A stretch of DNA of 64,000 nt from Canna indica (taxonomy: Eukaryota > Streptophyta > Magnoliopsida > Zingiberales > Cannaceae): the NCBI GenBank assembly GCA_034359265.1, contig CP136898.1:54053501-54117500 (forward strand). The letters run 5' to 3'. Position 1 is the first letter of the stretch, and the number at the start of each line of letters is the position of its first letter. The position numbers were made by a program, and so were the translations under genes. The notes below the pieces were generated by a model, which ran no database searches, was not told the origin of the DNA, and worked only from the letters and a program-made list of their open reading frames with translations. This document shows positions 22,354 to 36,136 of this stretch, piece by piece.

Positions 22354-25300
22354 TTGCTGGGCGTTTTGAGCCGATACCCCGAAGTTCAATTAGTCGGCTT
22401 CGTTCAAGATTCTATTCGAAAAATTCTTGCAATTCATTGCATTAGTCTATCAAAAATAACTCGATTAACAAATTCTCCCATCACAGTGAATGTTCTGGAG
22501 TCGGTCGGGACTCAGATTTCTGGTCGTTTCGAGTCGATACCCCGAAGTTCAATCAGTCGGCTTCGTTCAAGATTCTATTCGAAAATTCTTGCAATTCTTT
22601 GCATCAGTCAGTCAAAAATAACTCGATTAACAACTTATCCCATCACAGTGAATGTTCTGGAGTCGGTCGGGACTCAGATTGCTGGGCGTTTCCAGCCAAT
22701 ACCCCGAAGTTCAATCAGTCGGCTTCGTTCAAGATTCTATTCAAAAAATCTTGCAATTCTTTGCATTAGTCTGTCAAAAATAACTCGATTAACAACTTCT
22801 CCCATCACAGTGAATGTTCTGGAATCGCCCGGGACTAAGATTTCTGGTCGTTTCGAGTCGATACCTGAAAGTTCAATCAGTAGGCTTCGTTCAGCAATCT
22901 GTTCGAAAAACCGTGTAATTCTTTGCATTAGTCTGTCAAAAATAACTCGATTAACAACTTCTCCCATCACAGTGAATGTTCTGGAATCGCCCGGGACTCA
23001 GATTTCTGGTCGTTTCGAGTCGATACCTGAAAGTTCAATCAGTAGGCTTCGTTCAGCATTCTGTTCGAAAAACTGTGTAATTCTTTGCATTAGTCTGTCA
23101 AAAATAACTCGATTAACACCTTATCCCATCACAGTGAATGTTCTGGAGTTGCTCGGGACTCAGATTGCTGGGCGTTTCAAGCCGATACCCCGAAGTTCAA
23201 TCAGTCGGCTTCGTTCAAGATTCTATTCGAAATATCTTGCAATTCTTTGCATTAGTCTATCAAAAATAACTCGATTAACAAATTCTCCCATCACAGTGAA
23301 TGTTCTGGAGTCGGTCGAGACTCAGATTTCTGGTCGTTTCGAGTCGATACCCCGAAGTTCAATCAGTCGGCTTCGTTCAAGATTCTATTCGAAAATTCTT
23401 GCAATTCTTTGCATCAGTCAGTCAAAAATAACTCGATTAACAACTTATCCCATCACAGTGAATGTTCTGGAGTCGGTCGGGACTCAGATTGCTGGGCGTT
23501 TCCAGCCAATACCCCGAAGTTCAATCAGTCGGCTTCGTTCAAGATTCTATTCAAAAAATCTTGCAATTCTTTGCATTAGTCTGTCAAAAATAACTCGATT
23601 AACAACATCTCCCATCACAGTGAATGTTCTGGAATCGCCCGGGACTAAGATTTCTGGTCGTTTCGAGTCGATACCTGAAAGTTCAATCAGTAGGCTTCGT
23701 TCAGCAATCTGTTCGAAAAACCGTGTAATTCTTTGCATTAGTCTGTCAAAAATAACTCGATTAACAACTTCTCCCATCACAGTCAATGTTCTGGAGTTGC
23801 TCGGGACTCAGATTGCTGGGCCTTTCGAGCCGATACCCCGAAGTTCAATCAGTCGGCTTCGTTCAAGATTCTATTCGAAATATCTTGCAATTCTTTGCAT
23901 TAGTCTCTCAAAAATAACTCGATTAACAACTTATCCCATCACAGTGAACGTTCTGGAGTCGGTCGGGACTCAGATTGCTGGGCGTTTTGAGCCGATACCC
24001 CGAAGTTCAATTAGTCGGCTTCGTTCAAGATTCTATTCGAAAAATTCTTGCAATTCATTGCATTAGTCTATCAAAAATAACTCGATTAACAAATTCTCCC
24101 ATCACAGTGAATGTTCTGGAGTCGGTCGGGACTCAGATTTCTGGTCGTTTCGAGTCGATACCCCGAAGTTCAATCAGTCGGCTTCGTTCAAGATTCTATT
24201 CGAAAATTCTTGCAATTCTTTGCATCAGTCAGTCAAAAATAACTCGATTAACAACTTATCCCATCACAGTGAATGTTCTGGAGTCGGTCGGGACTCAGAT
24301 TGCTGGGCGTTTCCAGCCAATACCCCGAAGTTCAATCAGTCGGCTTCGTTCAAGATTCTATTCAAAAAATCTTGCAATTCTTTGCATTAGTCTGTCAAAA
24401 ATAACTCGATTAACAACTTCTCCCATCACAGTGAATGTTCTGGAATCGCCCGGGACTAAGATTTCTGGTCGTTTCGAGTCGATACCTGAAAGTTCAATCA
24501 GTAGGCTTCGTTCAGCAATCTGTTCGAAAAACCGTGTAATTCTTTGCATTAGTCTGTCAAAAATAACTCGATTAACAACTTCTCCCATCACAGTGAATGT
24601 TTTGGAATCGCCCGGGACTCAGATTTCTGGTCGTTTCGAGTCGATACCTGAAAGTTCAATCAGTAGGCTTCGTTCAGCATTCTGTTCGAAAAACTGTGTA
24701 ATTCTTTGCATTAGTCTGTCAAAAATAACTCGATTAACACCTTATCCCATCACAGTGAATGTTCTGGAGTTGCTCGGGACTCAGATTGCTGGGCGTTTCG
24801 AGCCGATACCCCGAAGTTCAATCAGTCGGCTTCGTTCAAGATTCTATTCGAAATATCTTGCAATTCTTTGCATTAGTCTATCAAAAATAACTCGATTAAC
24901 AAATTCTCCCATCACAGTGAATGTTCTGGAGTCGGTCGAGACTCAGATTTCTGGTCGTTTCGAGTCGATACCCCGAAGTTCAATCAGTCGGCTTCGTTCA
25001 AGATTCTATTCGAAAATTCTTGCAATTCTTTGCATCAGTCAGTCAAAAATAACTCGATTAACAACTTATCCCATCACAGTGAATGTTCTGGAGTCGGTCG
25101 GGACTCAGATTGCTGGGCGTTTCCAGCCAATACCCCGAAGTTCAATCAGTCGGCTTCGTTCAAGATTCTATTCAAAAAATCTTGCAATTCTTTGCATTAG
25201 TCTGTCAAAAATAACTCGATTAACAACTTCTCCCATCACAGTGAATGTTCTGGAATCGCCCGGGACTAAGATTTCTGGTCGTTTCGAGTCGATACCTGAA

Positions 25301-27216
25301 AGTTCAATCAGTAGGCTTCGTTCAGCAATCTGTTCGAAAAACCGTGTAATTCTTTGCATTAGTCTGTCAAAAATAACTCGATTAACAACTTCTCCCATCA
25401 CAGTGAATGTTCTGGAGTTGCTCGGGACTCAGATTGCTGGGCCTTTCGAGCCGATACCCCGAAGTTCAATCAGTCGGCTTCGTTCAAGATTCTATTCGAA
25501 ATATCTTGCAATTCTTTGCATTAGTCTGTCAAAAATAACTCAATTAACAACTTATCCCATCACAGTGAACATTCTGGAGTCGGTCGGGACTCAGATTGCT
25601 GGGCGTTTTGAGCCGATACCCCGAAGTTCAATTAGTCGGCTTCGTTCAAGATTCTATTCGAAAAATTCTTGCAATTCATTGCATTAGTCTATCAAAAATA
25701 ATTCGATTAACAAATTATCCCATCACAGTGAATGTTCTGGAGTCGGTCGGGACTCAGATTTCTGGTCGTTTCGAGTCGATACCCCGAAGTTCAATCAGTC
25801 GGCTTCGTTCAAGATTTTATTCGAAAATTCTTGCAATTCTTTGCATCAGTCAGTCAAAAATAACTCGATTAACAACTTATCCCAACACAGTGAATGTTCT
25901 GGAGTCGGTCGGGACTCAGATTGCTGGGCGTTTCCAGCCAATACCCCGAAGTTCAATCAGTCGGCTTCGTTCAAGATTCTATTCAAAAAATCTTGCAATT
26001 CTTTGCATTAGTCTGTCAAAAATAACTCGATTAACAACTTCTCCCATCACAGTGAATGTTCTGGAATCGCCCGGGACTAAGATTTCTGGTCGTTTCGAGT
26101 CGATACCTGAAAGTTCAATCAGTAGGCTTCGTTCAGCAATCTGTTCGAAAAACCGTGTAATTCTTTGCATTAGTCTGTCAAAAATAACTCGATTAACAAC
26201 TTCTCCCATCACAGTGAATGTTCTGGAATCGCCCGGGACTCAGATTTCTGGTCGTTTCGAGTCGATACCTGAAAGTTCAATCAGTAGGCTTCGTTCAGCA
26301 TTCTGTTCGAAAAACTGTGTAATTCTTTGCATTAGTCTGTCAAAAATAACTCGATTAACACCTTATCCCATCACAGTGAATGTTCTGGAGTTGCTCGGGA
26401 CTCAGATTGCTGGGCGTTTCGAGCCGATACCCCGAAGTTCAATCAGTCGGCTTCGTTCAAGATTCTATTCGAAATATCTTGCAATTCTTTGCATTAGTCT
26501 ATCAAAAATAACTCGATTAACAAATTCTCCCATCACAGTGAATGTTCTGGAGTCGGTCGAGACTCAGATTTCTGGTCGTTTCGAGTCGATACCCCGAAGT
26601 TCAATCAGTCGGCTTCGTTCAAGATTCTATTCGAAAATTCTTGCAATTCTTTGCATCAGTCAGTCAAAAATAACTCGATTAACAACTTATCCCATCACAG
26701 TGAATGTTCTGGAGTCGGTCGGGACTCAGATTGCTGGGCGTTTCCAGCCAATACCCCGAAGTTCAATCAGTCGGCTTCGTTCAAGATTCTATTCAAAAAA
26801 TCTTGCAATTCTTTGCATTAGTCTGTCAAAAATAACTCGATTAACAACTTCTCCCATCACAGTGAATGTTCTGGAATCGCCCGGGACTAAGATTTCTGGT
26901 CGTTTCGAGTCGATACCTGAAAGTTCAATCAGTAGGCTTCGTTCAGCAATCTGTTCGAAAAACCGTGTAATTCTTTGCATTAGTCTGTCAAAAATAACTC
27001 GATTAACAACTTCTCCCATCACAGTGAATGTTCTGGAGTTGCTCGGGACTCAGATTGCTGGGCCTTTCGAGCCGATACCCCGAAGTTCAATCAGTCGGCT
27101 TCGTTCAAGATTCTATTCGAAATATCTTGCAATTCTTTGCATTAGTCTGTCAAAAATAACTCAATTAACAACTTATCCCATCACAGTGAACATTCTGGAG
27201 TCGGTCGGGACTCAGA
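22354..27216 (+). repeat. Three tandem 1621-bp 10-mers
   Basis: f anchors are 22354, 23975, 25596 and 27217. Each unit is f-d-a-b-e-c-d-a-b-c with acaccttatccc in the first c and gtcgagactc in the second d. The first unit keeps tttcaagccg. The second and third have tttcgagccg and end with actcaattaac and gaacattctgg. The third opens with aattcgattaac, acaaattatccc and cccaacacagtg, variants it shares with the 6-mer at 27217. Confidence 0.85.
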
Positions 27217-28189
27217 TTGCTGGGCGTTTTGAGCCGATACCCCGAAGTTCAATTAGTCGGCTTCGTTCAAGATTCTATTCGAAAAATTCTTGCAATTCAT
27301 TGCATTAGTCTATCAAAAATAATTCGATTAACAAATTATCCCATCACAGTGAATGTTCTGGAGTCGGTCGGGACTCAGATTTCTGGTCGTTTCGAGTCGA
27401 TACCCCGAAGTTCAATCAGTCGGCTTCGTTCAAGATTCTATTCGAAAATTCTTGCAATTCTTTGCATCAGTCAGTCAAAAATAACTCGATTAACAACTTA
27501 TCCCAACACAGTGAATGTTCTGGAGTCGGTCGGGACTCAGATTGCTGGGCGTTTCCAGCCAATACCCCGAAGTTCAATCAGTCGGCTTCGTTCAAGATTC
27601 TATTCAAAAAATCTTGCAATTCTTTGCATTAGTCTGTCAAAAATAACTCGATTAACAACTTCTCCCATCACAGTGAATGTTCTGGAATCGCCCGGGACTA
27701 AGATTTCTGGTCGTTTCGAGTCGATACCTGAAAGTTCAATCAGTAGGCTTCGTTCAGCAATCTGTTCGAAAAACCGTGTAATTCTTTGCATTAGTCTGTC
27801 AAAAATAACTCGATTAACAACTTCTCCCATCACAGTGAATGTTCTGGAATCGCCCGGGACTAAGATTTCTGGTCATTTCGAGTCGATATCTGAAAGTTCA
27901 ATCAGTAGGCTTCGTTCAGCAATCTGTTCAAAAAACTGTGTAATTGTTTGCATTAGTTTGTCAAAAATAACTCGATTAACAACTTATCCCATCACAGTGA
28001 ATGTTCTGGAGTTGCTCGGGACTCAGATTGCTGGGCGTTTCGAGCCGATACCCCGAAGTTCAATCAGTCGGCTTCGTTCAAGATTCTATTCGAAATATCT
28101 TGCAATTCTTTGCATTAGTCTGTCAAAAATAACTCGATTAACAACTTATCCCATCACAGTGAACGTTCTGGAGTCGGTCGGGACTCAGA
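27217..28189 (+). repeat. 6-mer HOR (973 bp)
   Basis: The order is f-d-a-b-b-c. It opens with aattcgattaac, acaaattatccc and cccaacacagtg, like the preceding 10-mer. It then has a second b unit with ctaagatttctggtcattt and gatatctgaaag. It therefore looks like a recombinant between the 10-mer lineage and the 6-mer family amplified at 32245-36136. Confidence 0.8.
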
Positions 28190-29649
28190 TTGCTGGGCGT
28201 TTTGAGCCGATACCCCGAAGTTCAATTAGTCGGCTTCGTTCAAGATTCTATTCGAAAAATTCTTGCAATTCATTGCATTAGTCTATCAAAAATAACTCGA
28301 TTAACAAATTCTCCCATCACAGTGAATGTTCTGGAGTCGGTCGGGACTCAGATTTCTGGTCGTTTCGAGTCGATACCCCGAAGTTCAATCAGTCAGCTTC
28401 GTTCAAGATTCTATTCGAAAATTCTTGCAATTCTTTGCATCAGTCAGTCAAAAATAACTCGATTAACAACTTATCCCATCACAGTGAATGTTCTGGAGTC
28501 GGTCGGGACTCAGATTGCTGGGCGTTTCCAGCCAATACCCCGAAGTTCAATCAGTCGGCTTCGTTCAAGATTCTATTCAAAAAATCTTGCAATTCTTTGC
28601 ATTAGTCTGTCAAAAATAACTCGATTAACAACTTCTCCCATCACAGTGAATGTTCTGGAATCGCCCGGGACTAAGATTTCTGGTCGTTTCGAGTTGATAC
28701 CTGAAAGTTCAATCAGTAGGCTTCGTTCAGCAATCTGTTCGAAAAACCGTTTAATTCTTTGCATTAGTCTGTCAAAAATAACTCGATTAACAACTTCTCC
28801 CATCACAGTGAATGTTCTGGAATCGCCCGGGACTCAGATTTTTGGTCGTTTCGAGTCGATACCTGAAAGTTCAATCAGTAGGCTTCGTTCAGCATTCTGT
28901 TCGAAAAACTGTGTAATTCTTTGCATTAGTCTGTCAAAAATAACTCGATTAACAACTTATCCCATCACAGTGAACGTTCTGGAGTCGGTCGGGACTCAGA
29001 TTGCTGGGCGTTTTGAGCCGATACCCCGAAGTTCAATTAGTCGGCTTCGTTCAAGATTCTATTCAAAAAATTCTTGCAATTCATTGCATTAGTCTATCAA
29101 AAATAACTCGATTAACAAATTCTCCCATCACAGTGAATGTTCTGGAGTCGGTCGGGACTCAGATTTCTGGTCGTTTCGAGTCGATACCCCGAAGTTCAAT
29201 CAGTCGGCTTCGTTCAAGATTCTATTCGAAAATTCTTGCAATTCTTTGCATCAGTCAGTCAAAAATAACTCGATTAACAACTTATCCCATCACAGTGAAT
29301 GTTCTGGAGTCGGTCGGGACTCAGATTGCTGGGCGTTTCCCGCCAATACCCCGAAGTTCAATCAGTCGGCTTCGTTCAAGATTCTATTCAAAAAATCTTG
29401 CAATTCTTTGCATTAGTCTGTCAAAAATAACTCGATTAACAACTTCTCCCATCACAGTGAATGTTCTGGAATCGCCCGGGACTAAGATTTCTGGTCGTTT
29501 CGAGTCGATACCTGAAAGTTCAATCAGTAGGCTTCGTTCAGCAATCTGTTCGAAAAACCGTGTAATTCTTTGCATTAGTCTGTCAAAAATAACTCGATTA
29601 ACAACTTATCCCATCACAGTGAACGTTCTGGAGTCGGTCGGGACTCAGA
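28190..29649 (+). repeat. 5-mer plus 4-mer, copy 2 of 3
   Basis: The f spacing is 811 then 649, as at 12137, with the same private variants (cagtcagcttcg, gagttgatacc, accgtttaattc, cagatttttggtcg). It lies 16,053 bases from copy 1. One copy-specific change is tttcccgccaatacc near 29,337 in the 4-mer's a monomer, where others have tttccagcc. Confidence 0.84.
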
Positions 29650-32244
29650 TTGCTGGGCGTTTTGAGCCGATACCCCGAAGTTCAATTAGTCGGCTTCGTT
29701 CAAGATTCTATTCAAAAAATTCTTGCAATTCATTGCATTAGTCTATCAAAAATAACTCGATTAACAAATTCTCCCATCACAGTGAATGTTCTGGAGTCGG
29801 TCGGGACTCAGATTTCTGGTCGTTTCGAGTCGATACCCCGAAGTTCAATCAGTCGGCTTCGTTCAAGATTCTATTCGAAAATTCTTGCAATTCTTTGCAT
29901 CAGTCAGTCAAAAATAACTCGATTAACAACTTATCCCATCACAGTGAATGTTCTGGAGTCGGTCGGGACTCAGATTGCTGGGCGTTTCCAGCCAATACCC
30001 CGAAGTTCAATCAGTCGGCTTCGTTCAAGATTCTATTCAAAAAATCTTGCAATTCTTTGCATTAGTCTGTCAAAAATAACTCGATTAACAACTTCTCCCA
30101 TCACAGTGAATGTTCTGGAATCGCCCGGGACTAAGATTTCTGGTCGTTTCGAGTCGATACCTGAAAGTTCAATCAGTAGGCTTCGTTCAGCAATCTGTTC
30201 GAAAAACCGTGTAATTCTTTGCATTAGTCTGTCAAAAATAACTCGATTAACAACTTCTCCCATCACAGTGAATGTTCTGGAATCGCCCGGGACTCAGATT
30301 TCTGGTCGTTTCGAGTCGATACCTGAAAGTTCAATCAGTAGGCTTCGTTCAGCAATCTGTTCGAAAAACCGTGTAATTCTTTGCATTAGTCTGTCAAAAA
30401 TAACTCGATTAACAACTTCTCCCATCACAGTGAATGTTCTGGAGTTGCTCGGGACTCAGATTGCTGGGCCTTTCGAGCCGATACCCCGAAGTTCAATCAG
30501 TCGGCTTCGTTCAAGATTCTATTCGAAATATCTTGCAATTCTTTGCATTAGTCTGTCAAAAATAACTCAATTAACAACTTATCCCATCACAGTGAACATT
30601 CTGGAGTCGGTCGGGACTCAGATTGCTGGGCGTTTTGAGCCGATACCCCGAAGTTCAATTAGTCGGCTTCGTTCAAGATTCTATTCGAAAAATTCTTGCA
30701 ATTCATTGCATTAGTCTATCAAAAATAATTCGATTAACAAATTATCCCATCACAGTGAATGTTCTGGAGTCGGTCGGGACTCAGATTTCTGGTCGTTTCG
30801 AGTCGATACCCCGAAGTTCAATCAGTCGGCTTCGTTCAAGATTCTATTCGAAAATTCTTGCAATTCTTTGCATCAGTCAGTCAAAAATAACTCGATTAAC
30901 AACTTATCCCATCACAGTGAATGTTCTGGAGTCGGTCGGGACTCAGATTGCTGGGCGTTTCCAGCCAATACCCCGAAGTTCAATCAGTCGGCTTCGTTCA
31001 AGATTCTATTCAAAAAATCTTGCAATTCTTTGCATTAGTCTGTCAAAAATAACTCGATTAACAACTTCTCCCATCACAGTGAATGTTCTGGAATCGCCCG
31101 GGACTAAGATTTCTGGTCGTTTCGAGTCGATACCTGAAAGTTCAATCAGTAGGCTTCGTTCAGCAATCTGTTCGAAAAACCGTGTAATTCTTTGCATTAG
31201 TCTGTCAAAAATAACTCGATTAACAACTTATCCCATCACAGTGAACGTTCTGGAGTCGGTCGGGACTCAGATTGCTGGGCGTTTTGAGCCGATACCCCGA
31301 AGTTCAATTAGTCGGCTTCGTTCAAGATTCTATTCAAAAAATTCTTGCAATTCATTGCATTAGTCTATCAAAAATAACTCGATTAACAAATTCTCCCATC
31401 ACAGTGAATGTTCTGGAGTCGGTCGGGACTCAGATTTCTGGTCGTTTCGAGTCGATACCCCGAAGTTCAATCAGTCGGCTTCGTTCAAGATTCTATTCGA
31501 AAATTCTTGCAATTCTTTGCATCAGTCAGTCAAAAATAACTCGATTAACAACTTATCCCATCACAGTGAATGTTCTGGAGTCGGTCGGGACTCAGATTGC
31601 TGGGCGTTTCCAGCCAATACCCCGAAGTTCAATCAGTCGGCTTCGTTCAAGATTCTATTCAAAAAATCTTGCAATTCTTTGCATTAGTCTGTCAAAAATA
31701 ACTCGATTAACAACTTCTCCCATCACAGTGAATGTTCTGGAATCGCCCGGGACTAAGATTTCTGGTCGTTTCGAGTCGATACCTGAAAGTTCAATCAGTA
31801 GGCTTCGTTCAGCAATCTGTTCGAAAAACCGTGTAATTCTTTGCATTAGTCTGTCAAAAATAACTCGATTAACAACTTCTCCCATCACAGTGAATGTTCT
31901 GGAATCGCCCGGGACTCAGATTTCTGGTCGTTTCGAGTCGATACCTGAAAGTTCAATCAGTAGGCTTCGTTCAGCAATCTGTTCGAAAAACCGTGTAATT
32001 CTTTGCATTAGTCTGTCAAAAATAACTCGATTAACAACTTCTCCCATCACAGTGAATGTTCTGGAGTTGCTCGGGACTCAGATTGCTGGGCCTTTCGAGC
32101 CGATACCCCGAAGTTCAATCAGTCGGCTTCGTTCAAGATTCTATTCGAAATATCTTGCAATTCTTTGCATTAGTCTGTCAAAAATAACTCAATTAACAAC
32201 TTATCCCATCACAGTGAACATTCTGGAGTCGGTCGGGACTCAGA
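29650..32244 (+). repeat. 6-mer / 4-mer / 6-mer block; 1622-bp repeat
   Basis: f anchors are 29650, 30623, 31272 and 32245. The 6-mer here is f-d-a-b-b-c: its fifth monomer has cagatttctgg and agcaatctgttcgaaaaacc, and its sixth has gggcctttcg. It ends with actcaattaac and gaacattctgg. The 29650 and 31272 HORs agree closely, giving a repeat of 1622 bases (10 x 162 + 2). The 4-mer at 30623 and the 6-mer at 32245 both open with aattcgattaac and acaaattatccc. Confidence 0.82.
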
Positions 32245-35200
32245 TTGCTGGGCGTTTTGAGCCGATACCCCGAAGTTCAATTAGTCGGCTTCGTTCAAGA
32301 TTCTATTCGAAAAATTCTTGCAATTCATTGCATTAGTCTATCAAAAATAATTCGATTAACAAATTATCCCATCACAGTGAATGTTCTGGAGTCGGTCGGG
32401 ACTCAGATTTCTGGTCGTTTCGAGTCGATACCCCGAAGTTCAATCAGTCGGCTTCGTTCAAGATTCTATTCGAAAATTCTTGCAATTCTTTGCATCAGTC
32501 AGTCAAAAATAACTCGATTAACAACTTATCCCATCACAGTGAATGTTCTGGAGTCGGTCGGGACTCAGATTGCTGGGCGTTTCCAGCCAATACCCCGAAG
32601 TTCAATCAGTCGGCTTCGTTCAAGATTCTATTCAAAAAATCTTGCAATTCTTTGCATTAGTCTGTCAAAAATAACTCGATTAACAACTTCTCCCATCACA
32701 GTGAATGTTCTGGAATCGCCCGGGACTAAGATTTCTGGTCGTTTCGAGTCGATACCTGAAAGTTCAATCAGTAGGCTTCGTTCAGCAATCTGTTCGAAAA
32801 ACCGTGTAATTCTTTGCATTAGTCTGTCAAAAATAACTCGATTAACAACTTCTCCCATCACAGTGAATGTTCTGGAATCGCCCGGGACTAAGATTTCTGG
32901 TCGTTTCGAGTCGATACCTGAAAGTTCAATCAGTAGGCTTCGTTCAGCAATCTGTTCAAAAAACTGTGTAATTGTTTGCATTAGTTTGTCAAAAATAACT
33001 CGATTAACAACTTATCCCATCACAGTGAATGTTCTGGAGTTGCTCGGGACTCAGATTGCTGGGCGTTTCGAGCCGATACCCCGAAGTTCAATCAGTCGGC
33101 TTCGTTCAAGATTCTATTCGAAATATCTTGCAATTCTTTGCATTAGTCTGTCAAAAATAACTCGATTAACAACTTATCCCATCACAGTGAACGTTCTGGA
33201 GTCGGTCGGGACTCAGATTGCTGGGCGTTTTGAGCCGATACCCCGAAGTTCAATTAGTCGGCTTCGTTCAAGATTCTATTCGAAAAATTCTTGCCATTCA
33301 TTGCATTAGTCTATCAAAAATAACTCGATTAACAAATTCTCCCATCACAGTGAATGTTCTGGAGTCGGTCGGGACTCAGATTTCTGGTCGTTTCGAGTCG
33401 ATACCCCGAAGTTCAATCAGTCAGCTTCGTTCAAGATTCTATTCGAAAATTCTTGCAATTCTTTGCATCAGTCAGTCAAAAATAACTCGATTAACAACTT
33501 ATCCCATCACAGTGAATGTTCTGGAGTCGGTCGGGACTCAGATTGCTGGGCGTTTCCAGCCAATACCCCGAAGTTCAATCAGTCGGCTTCGTTCAAGATT
33601 CTATTCAAAAAATCTTGCAATTCTTTGCATTAGTCTGTCAAAAATAACTCGATTAACAACTTCTCCCATCACAGTGAATGTTCTGGAATCGCCCGGGACT
33701 AAGATTTCTGGTCGTTTCGAGTCGATACCTGAAAGTTCAATCAGTAGGCTTCGTTCAGCAATCTGTTCGAAAAACCGTGTAATTCTTTGCATTAGTCTGT
33801 CAAAAATAACTCGATTAACAACTTCTCCCATCACAGTGAATGTTCTGGAATCGCCCGGGACTAAGATTTCTGGTCGTTTCGAGTCGATACCTGAAAGTTC
33901 AATCAGTAGGCTTCGTTCAGCAATCTGTTCAAAAAACTGTGTAATTGTTTGCATTAGTTTGTCAAAAATAACTCGATTAACAACTTATCCCATCACAGTG
34001 AATGTTCTGGAGTTGCTCGGGACTCAGATTGCTGGGCGTTTCGAGCCGATACCCCGAAGTTCAATCAGTCGGCTTCGTTCAAGATTCTATTCGAAATATC
34101 TTGCAATTCTTTGCATTAGTCTGTCAAAAATAACTCGATTAACAACTTATCCCATCACAGTGAACGTTCTGGAGTCGGTCGGGACTCAGATTGCTGGGCG
34201 TTTTGAGCCGATACCCCGAAGTTCAATTAGTCGGCTTCGTTCAAGATTCTATTCGAAAAATTCTTGCAATTCATTGCATTAGTCTATCAAAAATAACTCG
34301 ATTAACAAATTCTCCCATCACAGTGAATGTTCTGGAGTCGGTCGGGACTCAGATTTCTGGTCGTTTCGAGTCGATACCCCGAAGTTCAATCAGTCAGCTT
34401 CGTTCAAGATTCTATTCGAAAATTCTTGCAATTCTTTGCATCAGTCAGTCAAAAATAACTCGATTAACAACTTATCCCATCACAGTGAATGTTCTGGAGT
34501 CGGTCGGGACTCAGATTGCTGGGCGTTTCCAGCCAATACCCCGAAGTTCAATCAGTCGGCTTCGTTCAAGATTCTATTCAAAAAATCTTGCAATTCTTTG
34601 CATTAGTCTGTCAAAAATAACTCGATTAACAACTTCTCCCATCACAGTGAACGTTCTGGAATCGCCCGGGACTAAGATTTCTGGTCGTTTCGAGTCGATA
34701 CCTGAAAGTTCAATCAGTAGGCTTCGTTCAGCAATCTGTTCGAAAAACCGTGTAATTCTTTGCATTAGTCTGTCAAAAATAACTCGATTAACAACTTCTC
34801 CCATCACAGTGAATGTTCTGGAATCGCCCGGGACTCAGATTTCTGGTCGTTTCGAGTCGATACCTGAAAGTTCAATCAGTAGGCTTCGTTCAGCATTCTG
34901 TTCGAAAAACTGTGTAATTGTTTGCATTAGTTTGTCAAAAATAACTCGATTAACAACTTATCCCATCACAGTGAATGTTCTGGAGTTGCTCGGGACTCAG
35001 ATTGCTGGGCGTTTCGAGCCGATACCCCGAAGTTCAATCAGTCGGCTTCGTTCAAGATTCTATTCGAAATATCTTGCAATTCTTTGCATTAGTCTGTCAA
35101 AAATAACTCGATTAACAACTTATCCCATCACAGTGAACGTTCTGGAGTCGGTCGGGACTCAGATTGCTGGGCGTTTTGAGCCGATACCCCGAAGTTCAAT

Positions 35201-36136
35201 TAGTCGGCTTCGTTCAAGATTCTATTCGAAAAATTCTTGCAATTCATTGCATTAGTCTATCAAAAATAACTCGATTAACAAATTCTCCCATCACAGTGAA
35301 TGTTCTGGAGTCGGTCGGGACTCAGATTTCTGGTCGTTTCGAGTCGATACCCCGAAGTTCAATCAGTCGGCTTCGTTCAAGATTCTATTCGAAAATTCTT
35401 GCAATTCTTTGCATCAGTCAGTCAAAAATAACTCGATTAACAACTTATCCCATCACAGTGAATGTTCTGGAGTCGGTCGGGACTCAGATTGCTGGGCGTT
35501 TCCAGCCAATACCCCGAAGTTCAATCAGTCGGCTTCGTTCAAGATTCTATTCAAAAAATCTTGCAATTCTTTGCATTAGTCTGTCAAAAATAACTCGATT
35601 AACAACTTCTCCCATCACAGTGAATGTTCTGGAATCGCCCGGGACTAAGATTTCTGGTCGTTTCGAGTCGATACCTGAAAGTTCAATCAGTAGGCTTCGT
35701 TCAGCAATCTGTTCGAAAAACCGTGTAATTCTTTGCATTAGTCTGTCAAAAATAACTCGATTAACAACTTCTCCCATCACAGTGAATGTTCTGGAATCGC
35801 CCGGGACTAAGATTTCTGGTCGTTTCGAGTCGATACCTGAAAGTTCAATCAGTAGGCTTCGTTCAGCAATCTGTTCAAAAAACTGTGTAATTGTTTGCAT
35901 TAGTTTGTCAAAAATAACTCGATTAACAACTTATCCCATCACAGTGAATGTTCTGGAGTTGCTCGGGACTCAGATTGCTGGGCGTTTCGAGCCGATACCC
36001 CGAAGTTCAATCAGTCGGCTTCGTTCAAGATTCTATTCGAAATATCTTGCAATTCTTTGCATTAGTCTGTCAAAAATAACTCGATTAACAACTTATCCCA
36101 TCACAGTGAACGTTCTGGAGTCGGTCGGGACTCAGA
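32245..36136 (+). repeat. Four tandem 973-bp 6-mers
   Basis: f anchors are 32245, 33218, 34191, 35164 and 36137, all 973 apart. The units at 32245, 33218 and 35164 are f-d-a-b-b-c, with two consecutive b monomers both carrying gggactaagattt. The unit at 34191 instead has the e form (gcattctgttc) in fifth place and gaacgttctggaatcg in its b. d monomers at 33218 and 34191 carry cagtcagcttcg. Other single-copy changes include ttgccattcattg near 33,293. Confidence 0.85.

Noticed and set aside
32628..32981. Reverse-strand open frame of 117 codons (also at 33601 and 35547)
   Set aside because: It covers consecutive b monomers of the 6-mer HOR and exists only because that unit lacks stops in one reverse frame. 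Its ends follow ordinary monomer changes.
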